Part shown: piece after piece, positions 47,487 to 59,602 of the stretch
Layout of the letters: each line of letters begins with the position of its first letter
Position numbering within the stretch: the first letter of the stretch is position 1
Source: Enterococcus crotali
GTDB lineage: Bacteria; Bacillota; Bacilli; Lactobacillales; Enterococcaceae
Assembly: GCF_000633635.1 (NCBI RefSeq)
Contig: NZ_AYPQ01000001.1
Location: 406,820-470,819, forward strand
DNA length: 64,000 nt
Direction: 5' to 3'
Notes under the pieces: generated by a model
Database searches by the model: none
Told to the model about the DNA's origin: nothing
The model's input: only the letters and a program-made list of their open reading frames with translations
Made by a program: the position numbers and the translations under genes

Positions 47487-48299
47487 TTATTGATTATTCA
47501 AATCTAAATACCGTTCCAAATAATCGGCTAAGCCGTCTTCATCGTTGCTTTTGTCAGTAACGTCATTTGCTACGGATTTGATTTTGTCAGTTGCGTTTTT
47601 CATAGCAACGCCCCAACCAACGTAGTCCAACATTTCTTCGTCGTTATGTTCATCACCAAATGCAATGATATCTGAACGTTTTATATCCAAGTAGTTAGCC
47701 ACTTGTTCGACTCCTTTGGCCTTTTGGATTCCTTTTGAGACAATTTCTAAAATCGGCGTCGGACCGCCCCAAGTTCTAACATCAACGTACTCTCCGTATT
47801 GTTTCATTAAAGAGTCAGAGACATGTGCAGCTTGATCTTTTGAAGTACGGACCATCATTGAGGTTGGATCTGTAATCAAATTTTTAGCAGTCAAAAGATT
47901 ACTCGGCGTAGCTTCAGAGGCAAAAAACGCTGAATCAAAATAATCTAAACTATCGATATAAAATGTCTCTTTATTTTCAGCAGCGACAAAATCAAGATTC
48001 AAGGCTTTTTTTTGAGCCAAAATATCAAAAACTAAATCTCTTTGAATTCCTGTTTCTTTTTCATCAGCCCATTGTTTTTCAGGCATATGGACAAGAGCAC
48101 CATTAAAATTGACCATAGGGGTTGTTAAGCCTAATTGGCGGTAGAATTGTCCGCTCATTCGATAAGGACGTCCTGTAACGATACTGACGTAGTGTCCTTG
48201 TGCTATTGCTTTTTTCAGCGCTTTTTCAGTTGTTTCAGTGATTAGTGATTGTGCATTTAATGTAGTTCCATCTAAGTCGATTGCAATTAATTTTTTCAA
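47487..48299 (-). CDS. Cof-type HAD phosphatase
   Basis: A 270-residue HAD superfamily IIB hydrolase. Motif I IDLDGTTL (D8 nucleophile, D10), motif II SIVTGRP, Lys of motif III near residue 195 and motif IV GDEHNDEEM (about 215-223) are complete, with the large C2 cap between. It acts on sugar or cofactor phosphates; substrate undetermined (YidA-like). AGGAACGATTTTG precedes ATG 48299 (GGGAGGAACG). Monocistronic. Confidence 0.88.
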   Translation of the reverse strand: MKKLIAIDLDGTTLNAQSLITETTEKALKKAIAQGHYVSIVTGRPYRMSGQFYRQLGLTTPMVNFNGALVHMPEKQWADEKETGIQRDLVFDILAQKKALNLDFVAAENKETFYIDSLDYFDSAFFASEATPSNLLTAKNLITDPTSMMVRTSKDQAAHVSDSLMKQYGEYVDVRTWGGPTPILEIVSKGIQKAKGVEQVANYLDIKRSDIIAFGDEHNDEEMLDYVGWGVAMKNATDKIKSVANDVTDKSNDEDGLADYLERYLDLNNQ

Positions 48300-48425
48300 A
48301 ATCGTTCCTCCCGGAAAGTTTTCTTTAACTTAGTCTAGCATAAAATGGCAGAATGACAAGTTTTCAGGAAAATTTTTGAAAAAATTTTCTTTATGATACA
48401 CTAGATGAAAAAGGCGGTGAAAAAT

Positions 48426-49088
48426 TTGAATCTTGCGCTACGTTGGTCGATCCGGCTAGGGACGTTACTCTATTGTACGTACATGCTGTTTTTTGCTAAG
48501 ACCTATCAATTTATGGCACTAAATGTCTTTTTAGCCTACATTCCGATTGAAATTAGTTTTTACTTTGAGAAAAGAAATAATCAGTTGTTTCTTATATTAG
48601 CAGGGCTGTGGTTGCTGTTTTATCCGAACGCTCCTTATTTATTCACGGATTTTTTTCATCTAGAAACGTTATCGATTTATCAAGGAATGGACCGGTTATT
48701 TGAGCAATCTTTATCTGCGTGGCTCTCTTTTAGTTTGTTGACTGTAGGGATTTGCGTTTATGCTTTTTTAGGGATGGCAACTTTATTTATCGTTCTAAAC
48801 GAATGCTATCGAAGAAGCTTTTTGAGAAGAAAATGGCAAGGCCTTCTTGTGTTTTTAATGGTGAATGTTTTATCTAGTTTGGCTATTTATGTGGGTCGTT
48901 TTGACCGTTTACATAGCATTCATTTATTTACAAAACCACTCCAAACGTTGAAGACGATCTTTTTTGACTGGTCATTGGAAAAAGGGTTCTTTATTCTGTT
49001 GTTCACAGCGTTACAAGCCGTTTTGCTCGCTTCTGTTATTGGTTTAAGAACGTTAGTACCGCTTGAAAATCAAGAAAAATTGTATTGA
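48426..49088 (+). CDS. DUF1361 membrane protein
   Basis: About 220 residues with six or seven hydrophobic helices. NVFLAYIPIEISF, LFYPNAPYLFTDFFHL and IYVGRFDRLHSI are the DUF1361 signatures. Function is unknown. I prefer TTG 48426 because AGGCGGTGA is spaced correctly. ATG 48405 (227 aa) would sit before that site and almost on a possible -10 (TATGAT, 48392-48397). Monocistronic. Confidence 0.75.
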   Translation: MNLALRWSIRLGTLLYCTYMLFFAKTYQFMALNVFLAYIPIEISFYFEKRNNQLFLILAGLWLLFYPNAPYLFTDFFHLETLSIYQGMDRLFEQSLSAWLSFSLLTVGICVYAFLGMATLFIVLNECYRRSFLRRKWQGLLVFLMVNVLSSLAIYVGRFDRLHSIHLFTKPLQTLKTIFFDWSLEKGFFILLFTALQAVLLASVIGLRTLVPLENQEKLY

Positions 49089-49156
49089 CAGTGTGTGAGA
49101 AAATCGTTACTATTTAGCTAAGTGTATTCGCAATCAATTGAAGAGGAGTTATACGA

Positions 49157-51459
49157 ATGAAAAAGTGGCAAAACTATTTGTTGACTGTTTTATTTACTGT
49201 TGGGGGAATGAGCAGTGGGGCAGTTGTTGCTGGTACTGCTGTAGAGGCACAAACGCTTGGGGGAGCAGAGACTGAAAATTTGCTGACTGAAGCTAAAATA
49301 ACGGATAAGCAATCATCAGAAAATGAAAAAATTCCTTTCCAAATTTTAGGGATCAACGATTTTCATGGTGCGTTGAATACGACAGGTTCTTTCTTTGATG
49401 ATGGAGGAAAGAAGATCGCAAATGCGGGGACAGCTCCTTTACTAGCAGGATATTTAAATCGAGCACAAGAACAGTTTGCTTCAGAAAATAATGGAGCACA
49501 AACATTGCGTGTACAGGCAGGCGATATGGTTGGTGCAAGTCCGGCAAGCTCAGGTTTACTTCAAGATGAACCAACAATCAAAGTCTTGAATCAGATGGAT
49601 TTTTCAGTTGGAACATTAGGGAATCATGAGTTTGACGAAGGATTGCATGAGTTTAACCGAATCATGGTTGGTGGTAAACCGTTGAATGATCCTACGGTAT
49701 TTTGACGGCTTATCCACGAGAAGCATCGAAGACTGAAATCGTGATTGGTAATGTAGTCAAAAAAGGAACAGAAGAAATTCCTTTTGGCTGGAAACCTTAT
49801 ACGATCAAAGAAGTAGGTACAACGAATAATAAAGTCAAGGTTGGGTTCATCGGTGTTGTCACCACAGAAATTCCAAATTTAGTTTTAAGGGAACATTACG
49901 AAGAATATGACTTTTTAGATGAAGCTGAAACGATTGCTTATTATTCAAGCAAGCTAAAAGAAGAAGGCGTGAATGCAATCATAGTGTTAGCGCACATTCC
50001 TGCCACTAGTAAAGGGGATACAGTCAATGGAGAAGCTGCTGAAATTATTGATAAGGTCAACGAAATTTATCCGGAAAATAGTGTAGATGCATTTTTTGCG
50101 GCACATAATCACCAATATACAAACGGTGTTGTGAAAAAAACAAGAGTTGTACAATCTACAGCGCAAGGAAAAGGGTACATTGATTTACAAGGAACACTTG
50201 ATCCGAATACTAAGGACTTTACCGAAACCCCTAAAGCGAAAGTTTTACCAGTTGATCCAGCTGCAAAAGATGTGCCTAAGGTGGATGTAAAAGTTGAAGC
50301 AACAGTAAGAGATGCTGAAGAACGTGTGGCATCTGTAACAAATAAAAAAATTGGAACGGCAAAAGAAAAAGGGCCGATCACTCGAGAAGTCAATGACTCG
50401 AAAGAATCACCACTTGGAAATCTGATTACAGATGGTCAAGTAGCCATGGCTAAGGCTCAAGGAATCGATGCTGATTTCGCTATGACTAATAATGGCGGGA
50501 TTCGTGCTGATTTGATAGTTGAGGAAAACCGAGATATCACCTGGGGGGCAGCCCAAGCTGTTCAGCCGTTTGGCAATATCATGCAAGTGGTAGAAATGAC
50601 AGGGACTCAAATTGAACAAGTGTTAAATGAGCAGTATGACGAAGAAGAGCGCTACTTTTTACAAATTTCTGGGTTGAACTATACTTATGTAGCTACTGAA
50701 GCCAAAGAACAGCCGTTTAAAGTACATGAGATGTTTAAAGCTGATGGAACACCGATTCAAGCAGATCAAATCTATCTTGTCGTGATCAATGACTTTTTAT
50801 TTGGCGGTGGTGATGGTTTCTCAGCTTTTACTGGAGCAAAATTAGTTAATGCGATTCAACCCGATACAGAAACGTTTATTGGCTATATCGAAGGCAAAGA
50901 AGCTGCTGGAGAGATGATTGCAGCATCTGTTGAGCAACGTAAAAAGTTGGTTGATCCTTCAGAGCCGAACATTCCAGAAGTGCCTGATTCAAATGAAGGA
51001 GAAGAAAAACTCAAAAAAGCGACTATTTTTGATCCGTTATATGAAGATGATGAGCTTTTGAGAGGGGTTACATTACCGAACGCAACAATCATGCTTTATG
51101 ATGGAGAATTGCCTGAGACTAAGACAAGAACAGCAGAAGCTCCCCAAGGAGATTTAGCCGGCCAAGCTGATTCAGAAGGTCGGATCAAAATTAATGTCAC
51201 TTCACTAAAAATCAAGGGGAAAAAGCAATTGACAGCTATGGTGATCGATCCAGAAGGAAATAAAGCTGTGTTTCAAATAGCGATTTTGCCTAAGAAAGAA
51301 GTGCTTATAGAAACAACAAATCCAAAAGAGCTTTCTGAGGGTGGGACTAAAAAAGAATTGCCTAAAACGGGTGAACAACAATCACTTTCTATCATTTTAT
51401 TAGGAGCAGCAATTAGTAGTGTTACTTTTGTTGCGTTATCAAAAAGAAAAATTTTGTAA
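49157..51459 (+). CDS. Cell-wall-anchored 5'-nucleotidase / cyclic nucleotide phosphodiesterase, frameshifted in this sequence
   Basis: The intact protein would be about 767 residues. Order: signal peptide (about 1-32), calcineurin-like metallophosphoesterase domain (LGINDFHGALN, GNHEFDEG, later AHNHQ), 5'-nucleotidase C-terminal domain (NNGGIRADL, GGGDGFSAF), a linker, and a sortase signal LPKTG with hydrophobic stretch and KRKIL tail. At about 49700, GTATTTTGACG should contain one more T; the first frame stops at 49705 and the second starts at 49702. Such surface enzymes release nucleosides from extracellular nucleotides. AGAGGAG precedes ATG. Confidence 0.88.
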
Positions 51460-51467
51460 AAAATCAT

Positions 51468-51510
51468 ACTTTACAGTTGCTTTGGGTACTTGCAACTGTA
51501 AAGTTTTTTT
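51468..51510 (+). terminator. Terminator of the nucleotidase gene
   Basis: ACTTTACAGTTGC (51468-51480) pairs with GCAACTGTAAAGT (51492-51504), then TTTTTTG. Confidence 0.9.
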
Positions 51511-51527
51511 GTGTATTGAAATATAAA

Positions 51528-51603
51528 AAATACGAACATTAAAAAGAATTAATGTTGTTAAAGTTAATAATTTGTTGAAATGGTGTTGGATCTCGCCTAT
51601 ACT
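51528..51603 (+). promoter_or_regulatory. Promoter and PurBox of the purine permease gene
   Basis: TTGAAA (51575-51580), 17-nt spacer, TATACT (51598-51603). PurBox AATACGAACATTA has its CGAAC at 51533-51537, again exactly 65 nt before the -10. The 135-nt leader after it shows no riboswitch. Confidence 0.8.
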
Positions 51604-51739
51604 TTAAAAGTATTCATCAGGAAAAGGGAACATGCATTTATATTTTTTAAAATGGTTTTACTTTCAAAAAGAAAATTTATGAAAAGTAAACGAAGTTATC
51701 CTGGTGAAATTTTGATGTAAAGAGGAGCGAAACAATTTC

Positions 51740-53146
51740 ATGGAAAAGTTTTTCAAGTTAAAGGAAAACAACACAACTATTTCAACAGAAATGATGGCAG
51801 GGGTAACGACATTTTTTGCAATGAGTTATATTCTATTTGTGAACCCGTCGATTTTATCTCAAACAGGAATGCCATTTCAGGCAGTATTTTTAGCTACGAT
51901 CATCGCATCGATCATCGGAACATTGATTATGGGACTTTTTGCAAATGTTCCTTATGCACAAGCACCAGGGATGGGACTTAACGCTTTTTTCACCTTTACA
52001 GTGGTTTTTGGATTAGGTTATACATGGCAGCAAGCGCTAGCGATGGTCTTTATCTGCGGGTTGATCAATGTCGTGATCACCGTAACTAAAATCCGTAAAT
52101 TGATCATTAAAGCTATTCCAGAGAGCATGCAGCATGCAATCGGTGGTGGTATTGGGATTTTTGTTGCTTATGTGGGGATCAAAAATGCTAAGCTTTTGGA
52201 TTTTACTGTACAAGCAGAACCAAAAAATGGAGTTGTCAATGGAGATAGTATTGTTCCAGCTCTAGGGAATTTTAACAATCCCGAAATTATACTGGCAGTG
52301 ATCGGTTTAGTTTTAACAACTGTATTAGTCGTTTTAAATGTTCGTGGTGCGATTTTGATAGGAATCGTAGCGACTACGATTATTGCTATTCCATTAGGTG
52401 TGGTTGATTTAACTTCAATCAATTGGCAAGAAAATTCTTTGGGAAGCTCAATTAGTGAACTAGGAACGACTTTTGGTGCAGCGTTTGGTGCTGATGGGAT
52501 GCAGTCATTGTTTAGTGATGTCTCAAAAATCCCACAAGTTTTAATGACAGTTATTGCGTTTAGCTTATCAGACACTTTCGATACGATTGGTACGTTTATT
52601 GGTACAGGACGTCGTACAGGTATTTTTTCTAAGGAAGATGAATTGGCTCTAGAAGATAGTAAAGGATTTTCGACAAAAATGGATAAGGCGTTATTTGCTG
52701 ATGCGATTGCAACATCCATCGGGGCTGTTTTTGGCACGTCAAATACAACGACTTATGTAGAAAGTGCTGCAGGGATTGGCGCTGGTGGACGAACTGGTTT
52801 AACTTCTGTTGTAGTAGCTGCTTTATTTGCATTAAGTAGTTTATTTTCACCACTGATTGCAATTGTTCCGGCACAAGCAACGGCTCCAGCCTTGATTCTT
52901 GTAGGTGTGATGATGCTAGCGTCATTTAAAGATATTGAATGGACAAATTTAGAAGAAGCTGTTCCCGCATTTTTCGCTTCGATTTTTATGGGATTGTGCT
53001 ATAGTATTTCTTACGGTATTGCAGCTGGCTTTATCTTTTATGCAATTGTAAAAGTAGCAAAAGGTAAATTTAATGAAGTTTCGCCAATTCTTTGGGTTGT
53101 CAATGCGTTATTTATTTTGAATTTTATTATTTTAGCGATTTTATAA
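51740..53146 (+). CDS. NCS2-family purine permease (PbuG/PbuO-like)
   Basis: A 468-residue transporter of the AzgA-like hypoxanthine/guanine/adenine branch. TEMMAGVTTFFAMSYILFVNP near the N-terminus (about 17-37), QAPGMGLNAFFTF (about 74-86), SDTFDTIGTFIGTGRRTG (about 276-293) and TSNTTTYVESAAGIGAGGRTG are characteristic. About 13 membrane segments. The upstream PurBox places it under purine control. AGAGGAG precedes ATG. It is distinct from PbuX at 28487. Confidence 0.9.
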   Translation: MEKFFKLKENNTTISTEMMAGVTTFFAMSYILFVNPSILSQTGMPFQAVFLATIIASIIGTLIMGLFANVPYAQAPGMGLNAFFTFTVVFGLGYTWQQALAMVFICGLINVVITVTKIRKLIIKAIPESMQHAIGGGIGIFVAYVGIKNAKLLDFTVQAEPKNGVVNGDSIVPALGNFNNPEIILAVIGLVLTTVLVVLNVRGAILIGIVATTIIAIPLGVVDLTSINWQENSLGSSISELGTTFGAAFGADGMQSLFSDVSKIPQVLMTVIAFSLSDTFDTIGTFIGTGRRTGIFSKEDELALEDSKGFSTKMDKALFADAIATSIGAVFGTSNTTTYVESAAGIGAGGRTGLTSVVVAALFALSSLFSPLIAIVPAQATAPALILVGVMMLASFKDIEWTNLEEAVPAFFASIFMGLCYSISYGIAAGFIFYAIVKVAKGKFNEVSPILWVVNALFILNFIILAIL

Positions 53147-53160
53147 GATATTCTGATAAT

Positions 53161-53193
53161 AGAGCTTAGCTGTCTTTTTGATGGCTAAGCTCT
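53161..53193 (+). terminator. Terminator of the permease gene
   Basis: AGAGCTTAGC (53161-53170) pairs with GCTAAGCTCT, then TTATTGTT. Confidence 0.8.
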
Positions 53194-53279
53194 TTATTGT
53201 TATTAGGGAAAAATTTTTTGAGAGATTGGAGAATTTGGAGTATAGTTAATAGTGAAGAATTTGTGAGGTGTACTTTAAG

Positions 53280-54476
53280 ATGAAAATTGATTGGAAAAAG
53301 AATTTAATGGTTGCTTGGTTAGGCTGTTTTTTTACAGGCGCAAGTATTAGCTTAGTGATGCCCTTTATACCTGTTTATGTTGAGCAATTAGGAACGCCAA
53401 AGAATCAGGTTGAGCTGTTTTCAGGACTTGCAATAGCTGTTACAGCATTTGCAGCTGCAATTGTAGCGCCAATTTGGGGCAACTTAGCAGACCGAAAAGG
53501 CCGAAAGCTGATGATGATCAGGGCTGCGGCTGGAATGACCATTACAATGGGGTCGCTAGCTTTTGTGCCGAATGTCTACTGGTTGTTGATCATGCGTTTT
53601 TTCAATGGTATTCTTTCAGGCTATATTCCAAATGCAACAGCCATGATTGCGTCTCAAGCACCAAAAGAAAAAAGTGGCTGGGCATTAGGCACACTTTCAA
53701 CTGGCGCCATTGCCGGAAACTTGATTGGTCCGTCGATCGGCGGCGCCCTAGCTCAATGGTTTGGGATGGAAAATGTTTTTATCATCACCGGCGTAGTATT
53801 GTTGATCACGACGTTGTTGACGATTTTTATGGTAAAAGAAGATTTCCAACCAGTCGAGAAAAAAGATTTACTCAGTACAAAAGAGATTTTCTCAACTATG
53901 GATCATGTTTCTATTTTAATTGGTCTATTTGTTACGACCTTGATCTTGCAAATAGGCGTTACGAGTATTAGCCCAATCTTAACGTTGTACATTCGTTCAC
54001 TAAGTCATGATACTGGAAATATTTTATTCATTAGTGGTTTGATCGTTTCAGTGGCAGGAGTTTCTGCGGTCATATCATCACCTGTTTTAGGGAAACTTGG
54101 AGATAAGATAGGCAATCATAAGGTGCTATTAGCTGGCTTGATACTCTCAATGGTTTGCTATGTCCCAATGGCGTTTGTAAAAACACCCTTTCAATTAGGG
54201 TTGCTACGTTTCTTTTTAGGATTTTCAACGGGGGCTTTGATGCCGTCAATTAACACCTTGATCAGTAAAATCACACCAACAGAAGGCGTTAGCCGGATAT
54301 ACAGTTATAATCAAATGTTCAGTAATTTTGGGCAAGTTTTAGGTCCGATGATTGGTTCAACGGTGGCACATGGTTTAGGTTACAGTGCAGTATTTATCGT
54401 TACTGCTTGTTTTGTACTAGGAAATATCTGCCTTTCATTATTTAATTTTCGCAAAATTTTAAATAAAAGGCTATAA
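53280..54476 (+). CDS. MFS drug-efflux transporter, PmrA/Lde-like
   Basis: A 398-residue 12-helix MFS protein. NLMVAWLGCFFTGASISLVMPF at the N-terminus (quoted in part) with motif A GNLADRKGRKLMMI (about 66-79), RFFNGILSGYIPNATAMIASQ (about 108-128) and GTLSTGAIAGNLIGP (antiporter motif C type). It aligns well with S. pneumoniae PmrA and Listeria Lde as I recall them. Start ATG 53280 follows GAGGTG; the GTG at 53268 overlaps that site. Monocistronic with its own terminator. Confidence 0.85.
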   Translation: MKIDWKKNLMVAWLGCFFTGASISLVMPFIPVYVEQLGTPKNQVELFSGLAIAVTAFAAAIVAPIWGNLADRKGRKLMMIRAAAGMTITMGSLAFVPNVYWLLIMRFFNGILSGYIPNATAMIASQAPKEKSGWALGTLSTGAIAGNLIGPSIGGALAQWFGMENVFIITGVVLLITTLLTIFMVKEDFQPVEKKDLLSTKEIFSTMDHVSILIGLFVTTLILQIGVTSISPILTLYIRSLSHDTGNILFISGLIVSVAGVSAVISSPVLGKLGDKIGNHKVLLAGLILSMVCYVPMAFVKTPFQLGLLRFFLGFSTGALMPSINTLISKITPTEGVSRIYSYNQMFSNFGQVLGPMIGSTVAHGLGYSAVFIVTACFVLGNICLSLFNFRKILNKRL

Positions 54477-54488
54477 ATAGTTGAAAAC

Positions 54489-54528
54489 ATAAAAAACCAG
54501 TTACAATGTTTGTAGTAACTGGTTTTTT
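54489..54528. terminator. Terminator between the efflux gene and yjzD
   Basis: AAAAAACCAGTTAC and GTAACTGGTTTTTT form a 14-bp stem; A/T tails on both sides suit convergent genes. Confidence 0.85.
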
Positions 54529-54602
54529 ATAAGTGTGATTTTTAAGCAATAAACTGTAAGAATGATCAGCTTCAAATACAAATTGCTCATTTCTTTTTTC
54601 GG

Positions 54603-54794
54603 TTATTGAACACTTTTGGTGGTTTCTTTTTTTGGTAATGCAAATTGACCAATCAATAGGATGATTACACCAGTGATCAATGATATAATTGTTGTCAGCA
54701 TAAAATCGTAAGTTCCGCCGTTTAAGGCACCACCGATATATCCGACTACTTGTCCTAGTAAAAAGGACCACAACAATACAAGAATGTAACGCAT
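54603..54794 (-). CDS. YjzD family (DUF2929) small membrane protein
   Basis: 63 residues with two membrane helices. MRYILVLLWSFLLGQVVGYIGGALNGG is the DUF2929 signature (quoted in part). Start ATG 54794 has AGAGGTG at the right distance; the longer start at 54803 would lose it. B. subtilis YjzD lies near fabH-type genes; its role is unknown. Monocistronic. Confidence 0.8.
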   Translation of the reverse strand: MRYILVLLWSFLLGQVVGYIGGALNGGTYDFMLTTIISLITGVIILLIGQFALPKKETTKSVQ

Positions 54795-55042
54795 GGATTG
54801 CACCTCTTTTCATGCTATAGTTTAGCACATTTTTTCTAAATGTAAAGAATTTGAAAGTAAGGTTTTCAATTTATGCTCATCATAATAAATGGTAGAGACA
54901 GAGATTGCTTGGCTATGTCATCATGAAACGCTAAATAGAGAGCCTTGCGAATGATTTTTCACTAAAAATCGCTACAAAGAAACTATGTAGTGTTTTCAAG
55001 GTGAAACAGTTCTGTCCAACCTCAGATAAAAGGAGATGTCTT

Positions 55043-58000
55043 ATGCCCTTTCCACAATTAGCAACAATTACTTCGTATTCACTACTTTCCAGTACCATTC
55101 GTATTCAAGAGTTCGTTCAACAGGCAAAAAAATTAGGGTATACGACTTTAGGAATCACTGATATCAATGTGCTTCATGGAGCAATAGAATTCTACGAAGC
55201 GTGCAAAAAAGAAGGCATCAAGCAATTATCGGCTTAACGCTAGAATATACCCCTCAAAAATCCGAACAAACGGCTCAATTATTGTTATATGCAAAAGATT
55301 TAAAAGGCTATCAAAATTTGATGCGGATTTCCACGGCAAAAATGAATAGTGAAAGAATTTTTTATCTAGACGAAATCAAAGAAAATTTGAACCATTTATT
55401 TGCGGTGATGCCTTCTGACAAGGGCGAAGTTACGTTTGCTTTAAAAAGAAGTGAAGCAGAAGCGAGTGAGAGTTTAACCCAATTAGAGCAACTTTTTGAT
55501 CCGGCAGCCTTTTTTGTTGGTGCATCATTTACCTGCAATCCAGAAACAGATCCAGAATTATTCCAATTTTATGAATCTCAAAATCAACCACTCGTCGCAT
55601 TACAAGAAACGCGCTATTTGAATCGTGAGGATGGTTTTGCCGTAAAAGTGTTAGCTCATATTAATGAGGGACAGCAAATGAGTTTAAACGCTGAGGAAAC
55701 TGAAATTGATGGGCCTTTTTATTTAAGAAATCAAGAGGATGCCGCAAAGCAATTATGCATAAAAGTAAATGAGCAAGCGGTCAGCAATGCCGAAAAACTG
55801 GCGTTTGATTGTTCAGTCGATATTCCACTACATCAGCGTTTATTGCCTCATTATCCGATACCGGAAGGGAAACAAGCTGGAGAATTTTTAAAAGAACTCT
55901 GCTTGCAAAAGCTCCCTCAACGGATTCCAGATGTTACAGTAGAATATGAAGAACGATTAGCCAAAGAGCTCAATATTATCCACACAATGGGTTTTGATGA
56001 TTATTTCTTGATTGTTTGGGATGTAATGGCATTTGCGCATGAAAAAAAATCGTGACTGGTGCTGGTCGTGGTTCTGCTGCAGGTTCTTTAGTGTCATACG
56101 TTTTATCGATCACGGATGTCGATCCAATCAAATATGATTTGCTATTTGAACGTTTCTTAAACCCTGAACGCCACTCGATGCCTGATATTGATTTAGATAT
56201 TCCTGATAATCGCCGAGAAGAAGTATTGCAGTACGTTCGTGAGAAGTACGGTCATTATCATATGGCTCAAATTGCTACCTTTGGTACGATGGCAGCGAAA
56301 ATGGTCTTAAGAGATGTTGCCAGAGTGTTCGGGTTATCACAGAGTGAATCGAATCGTTGGTCCAATGCTGTGCCCAGTGCGTTAAAAATGACCTTGAAAA
56401 CCGCCTATGCAGATTCGAAAAACCTAGTTGAGCTAGTGAATTCCTCTGATACCAACCGCTTATTATATGATACTGCTGTTCGTTTAGAAGGACTTCCGCG
56501 TCATGTATCGACTCACGCTGCAGGTGTGGTGATCAGTGATCTAGATCTCCTAGATATTGTACCGTTGCAACCAGGCTCGAATGATATATTCCTTACCCAA
56601 TTTACGATGAATGATGTTGAAAAAATTGGGTTGTTGAAGATGGATTTTCTAGGTTTAAGAAATTTATCGATTATTGATGATACAATCAAATCTATCAAGC
56701 GTGTGTACAAAGAAGAGGTCGTTTTAAATCAAATTCCTTTAGATGACGATCAGACATTGGCTTTGTTCAGGCGTGGGGAAACAAGCGGTGTTTTTCAGTT
56801 TGAATCAGCAGGAATCAGAAACGTTTTAAGAAAACTAGGCCCAACGAGTATTGAAGATATTGCGGCAGTTAATGCTTTGTACCGTCCAGGTCCAATGCAA
56901 AATATTGATTTGTTCATCCGTAGAAAAAAAGGATTAGAACCAATTGATTACCCAGATGCGGTGTTAGAGCCGATTTTAAGGAACACGTATGGTGTTATTG
57001 TTTATCAAGAGCAAATCATACAGGTTGCTTCTACCATGGCAGGTTTCACGTTGGGACAGGCGGATATTTTGAGGCGTGCAGTCAGTAAAAAGAAAAAGGA
57101 CGTGTTAGACGAAGAGCGAAAACACTTTGTCGAAGGGGCAATGAATCAAGGACATAGTGAAGAAGTAGCACGATGATTTATGATTATATCGAACGATTCG
57201 CAAACTACGGCTTTAACCGCTCCCATGCGTTTGCGTATTCTTTTATTGGGTTTCAAATGGCCTACTTAAAAGTTCATTATCCAGGTGCGTTTTACGCCGC
57301 AATTCTTCATTCTGTACGGCATAATCCAACTAAAATCAAAGAGTATATCGGAGAAGCACGTAAAAATAAAATGGCAATTATTCAACCGTCCATCAATACT
57401 AGTCAGTATAGTTTTTACTTAAATAATGATAATCAAATCATGTTTGGTTTTAGCTCCTTAAAAGGAATTCGCCGAGATTTTATTCAAAATATTTTGGATG
57501 AACGTAAAGAACGTGGTCCGTTTAAATCCTTTGATCAATTTTTACTTCGAATCGACCGCAAATGGTTAAAAGCCGAGAACATTCAACCTTTGATTGCTAT
57601 TGGCGCCTTTGATGAACTGCAGGCGAATCGCCGGCAGTTAGCGGTTAGTCTTGATAGTGAGATTCAAAATATCATATATAGTGGCGGCAGTATGAACCTT
57701 TTGGAAGATACGTTAAAATTAAAAGAGGTTGAAATTGCCGATTACACATTAGAAGAGAAATTGGAGCAGGAAGAGCAATATCTAGGTGTGTACTTATCTG
57801 GACATCCGACAGAGGAATTCAAGAAAACCCGTTTAGCCAAACAAGTGATGTTAGTTAGCGATGTATTGGAAAATCAAACGGCTCGATTATTGATTTATGT
57901 GAAAGATATTCGCGTCATCCGTACGAAAAAAGGGGAACAAATGGCTTTTGTAGAAGGGGACGATTTAACAGGTTCACTATCTTTGACGCTGTTTCCTGCT

Positions 58001-58372
58001 GTTTTCAGAACCTTACGTCAAACCGTTGAAAAAAATCAAGTTTATTTCGTAGAAGGTAAAATAGAAAAAAGTAATTATAATCAAGAGCTTCAGTTATTGG
58101 TAAATCAAATCGAGAAGGCCAGTGAGATCGAAAAAAGTATTAGTGCAACGACTTGTTATTTGAAAATCATTGAAGCAAAAGATCAAAAAGACATTTTACA
58201 AAGTGTGCACGAAGTCATTCAAACATACAAGGGCAATACGCCAGTTATCATTTACTTTGAAAAAAATGGCAAAAAACTGGTCTTGGGAGAAGAAAATTGG
58301 ATCGCGGATACGGTAGCTGCAAAAGAACAATTAGAGCTTATTTTAGGTAGTCAAAATGTTGTTTTCAAATGA
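55043..58372 (+). CDS. dnaE: DNA polymerase III alpha subunit DnaE, with three frameshifts in this sequence
   Basis: The intact protein would be about 1110 residues, as in other Firmicute DnaE. The PHP domain (ATITSYSLLSSTI start) is followed by the palm with TGAGRGSAAGSLVSYVL and MPDIDLDIPD (catalytic Asp residues), then SAGIRNVLRKLGP, YRPGPMQNIDLF and YQEQIIQVA, the HhH region FNRSHAFAYS, and an OB fold (about 910-1000). Three one-base losses: near 55223 (AAGCAATTATC should have CC, restoring Lys-Pro-Ile-Ile), at 56042-56049 (A8 for A9, restoring EKKIVTGAG) and near 57172 (CGATG for CGAATG or similar). dnaE is essential, so these must be errors or an artefact. Start ATG 55043 follows AAAGGAG. 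Confidence 0.92.
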
Positions 58373-58489
58373 TTTACGGTAAAAAATACTAATTGTTTTC
58401 ATCTTTTTTCAATTATTTCTTCTTAAATCAAGACATTTTGCACTATTAATGGTAAAATGAGTGACGTAATATTTTTGAGTAATGAATAA

Positions 58490-59506
<1,017 letters not shown>

Positions 59507-59545
59507 AGATAAGCTTAAAAATTGAGCAGTCTTAAGTATCACTTG

Positions 59546-59563
59546 AGGAAAATAGATAATCTT
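59546..59563 (+). repeat. 18-bp sequence shared with the 119-bp tandem repeat
   Basis: AGGAAAATAGATAATCTT, identical to 45-62 and 164-181, in the pfkA-pyk intergenic region. The flanks differ. Confidence 0.85.
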
Positions 59564-59602
59564 CATAACGTATAAACAAAAATGGAATAGGAGCGTTTGG
59601 TA

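Noticed and set aside
51604-51739. Purine riboswitch before the second permease
   Set aside because: None of the conserved aptamer segments (TATA-ATGG, TCTACC, CCGTAAA) is present; only a promoter and PurBox are seen.
52168-52737. A 189-codon minus-strand ORF inside the purine permease gene
   Set aside because: Shadow frame: the sense strand encodes a clear NCS2 permease over the whole span and the antisense product has no recognisable motif.
54442-54828. A 128-codon minus-strand ORF around yjzD
   Set aside because: It overlaps the terminator and yjzD in another frame; yjzD (DUF2929) has the proper ribosome site and a known family.
54880-55020. Seventh copy of the terminator-associated module upstream of dnaE
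   Set aside because: The reverse strand has GAGGTTGGACAGAACTGTTTCAC, similar to the 5' part of copy C, and a hairpin, but the TTTATTCG...TTTAGAG core and a T-run are missing; too weak to list.
55043-58372. dnaE as a true pseudogene or several short genes
   Set aside because: Three one-base losses restore a full-length essential polymerase with all motifs; degradation of dnaE is not compatible with growth, so I annotate one gene.
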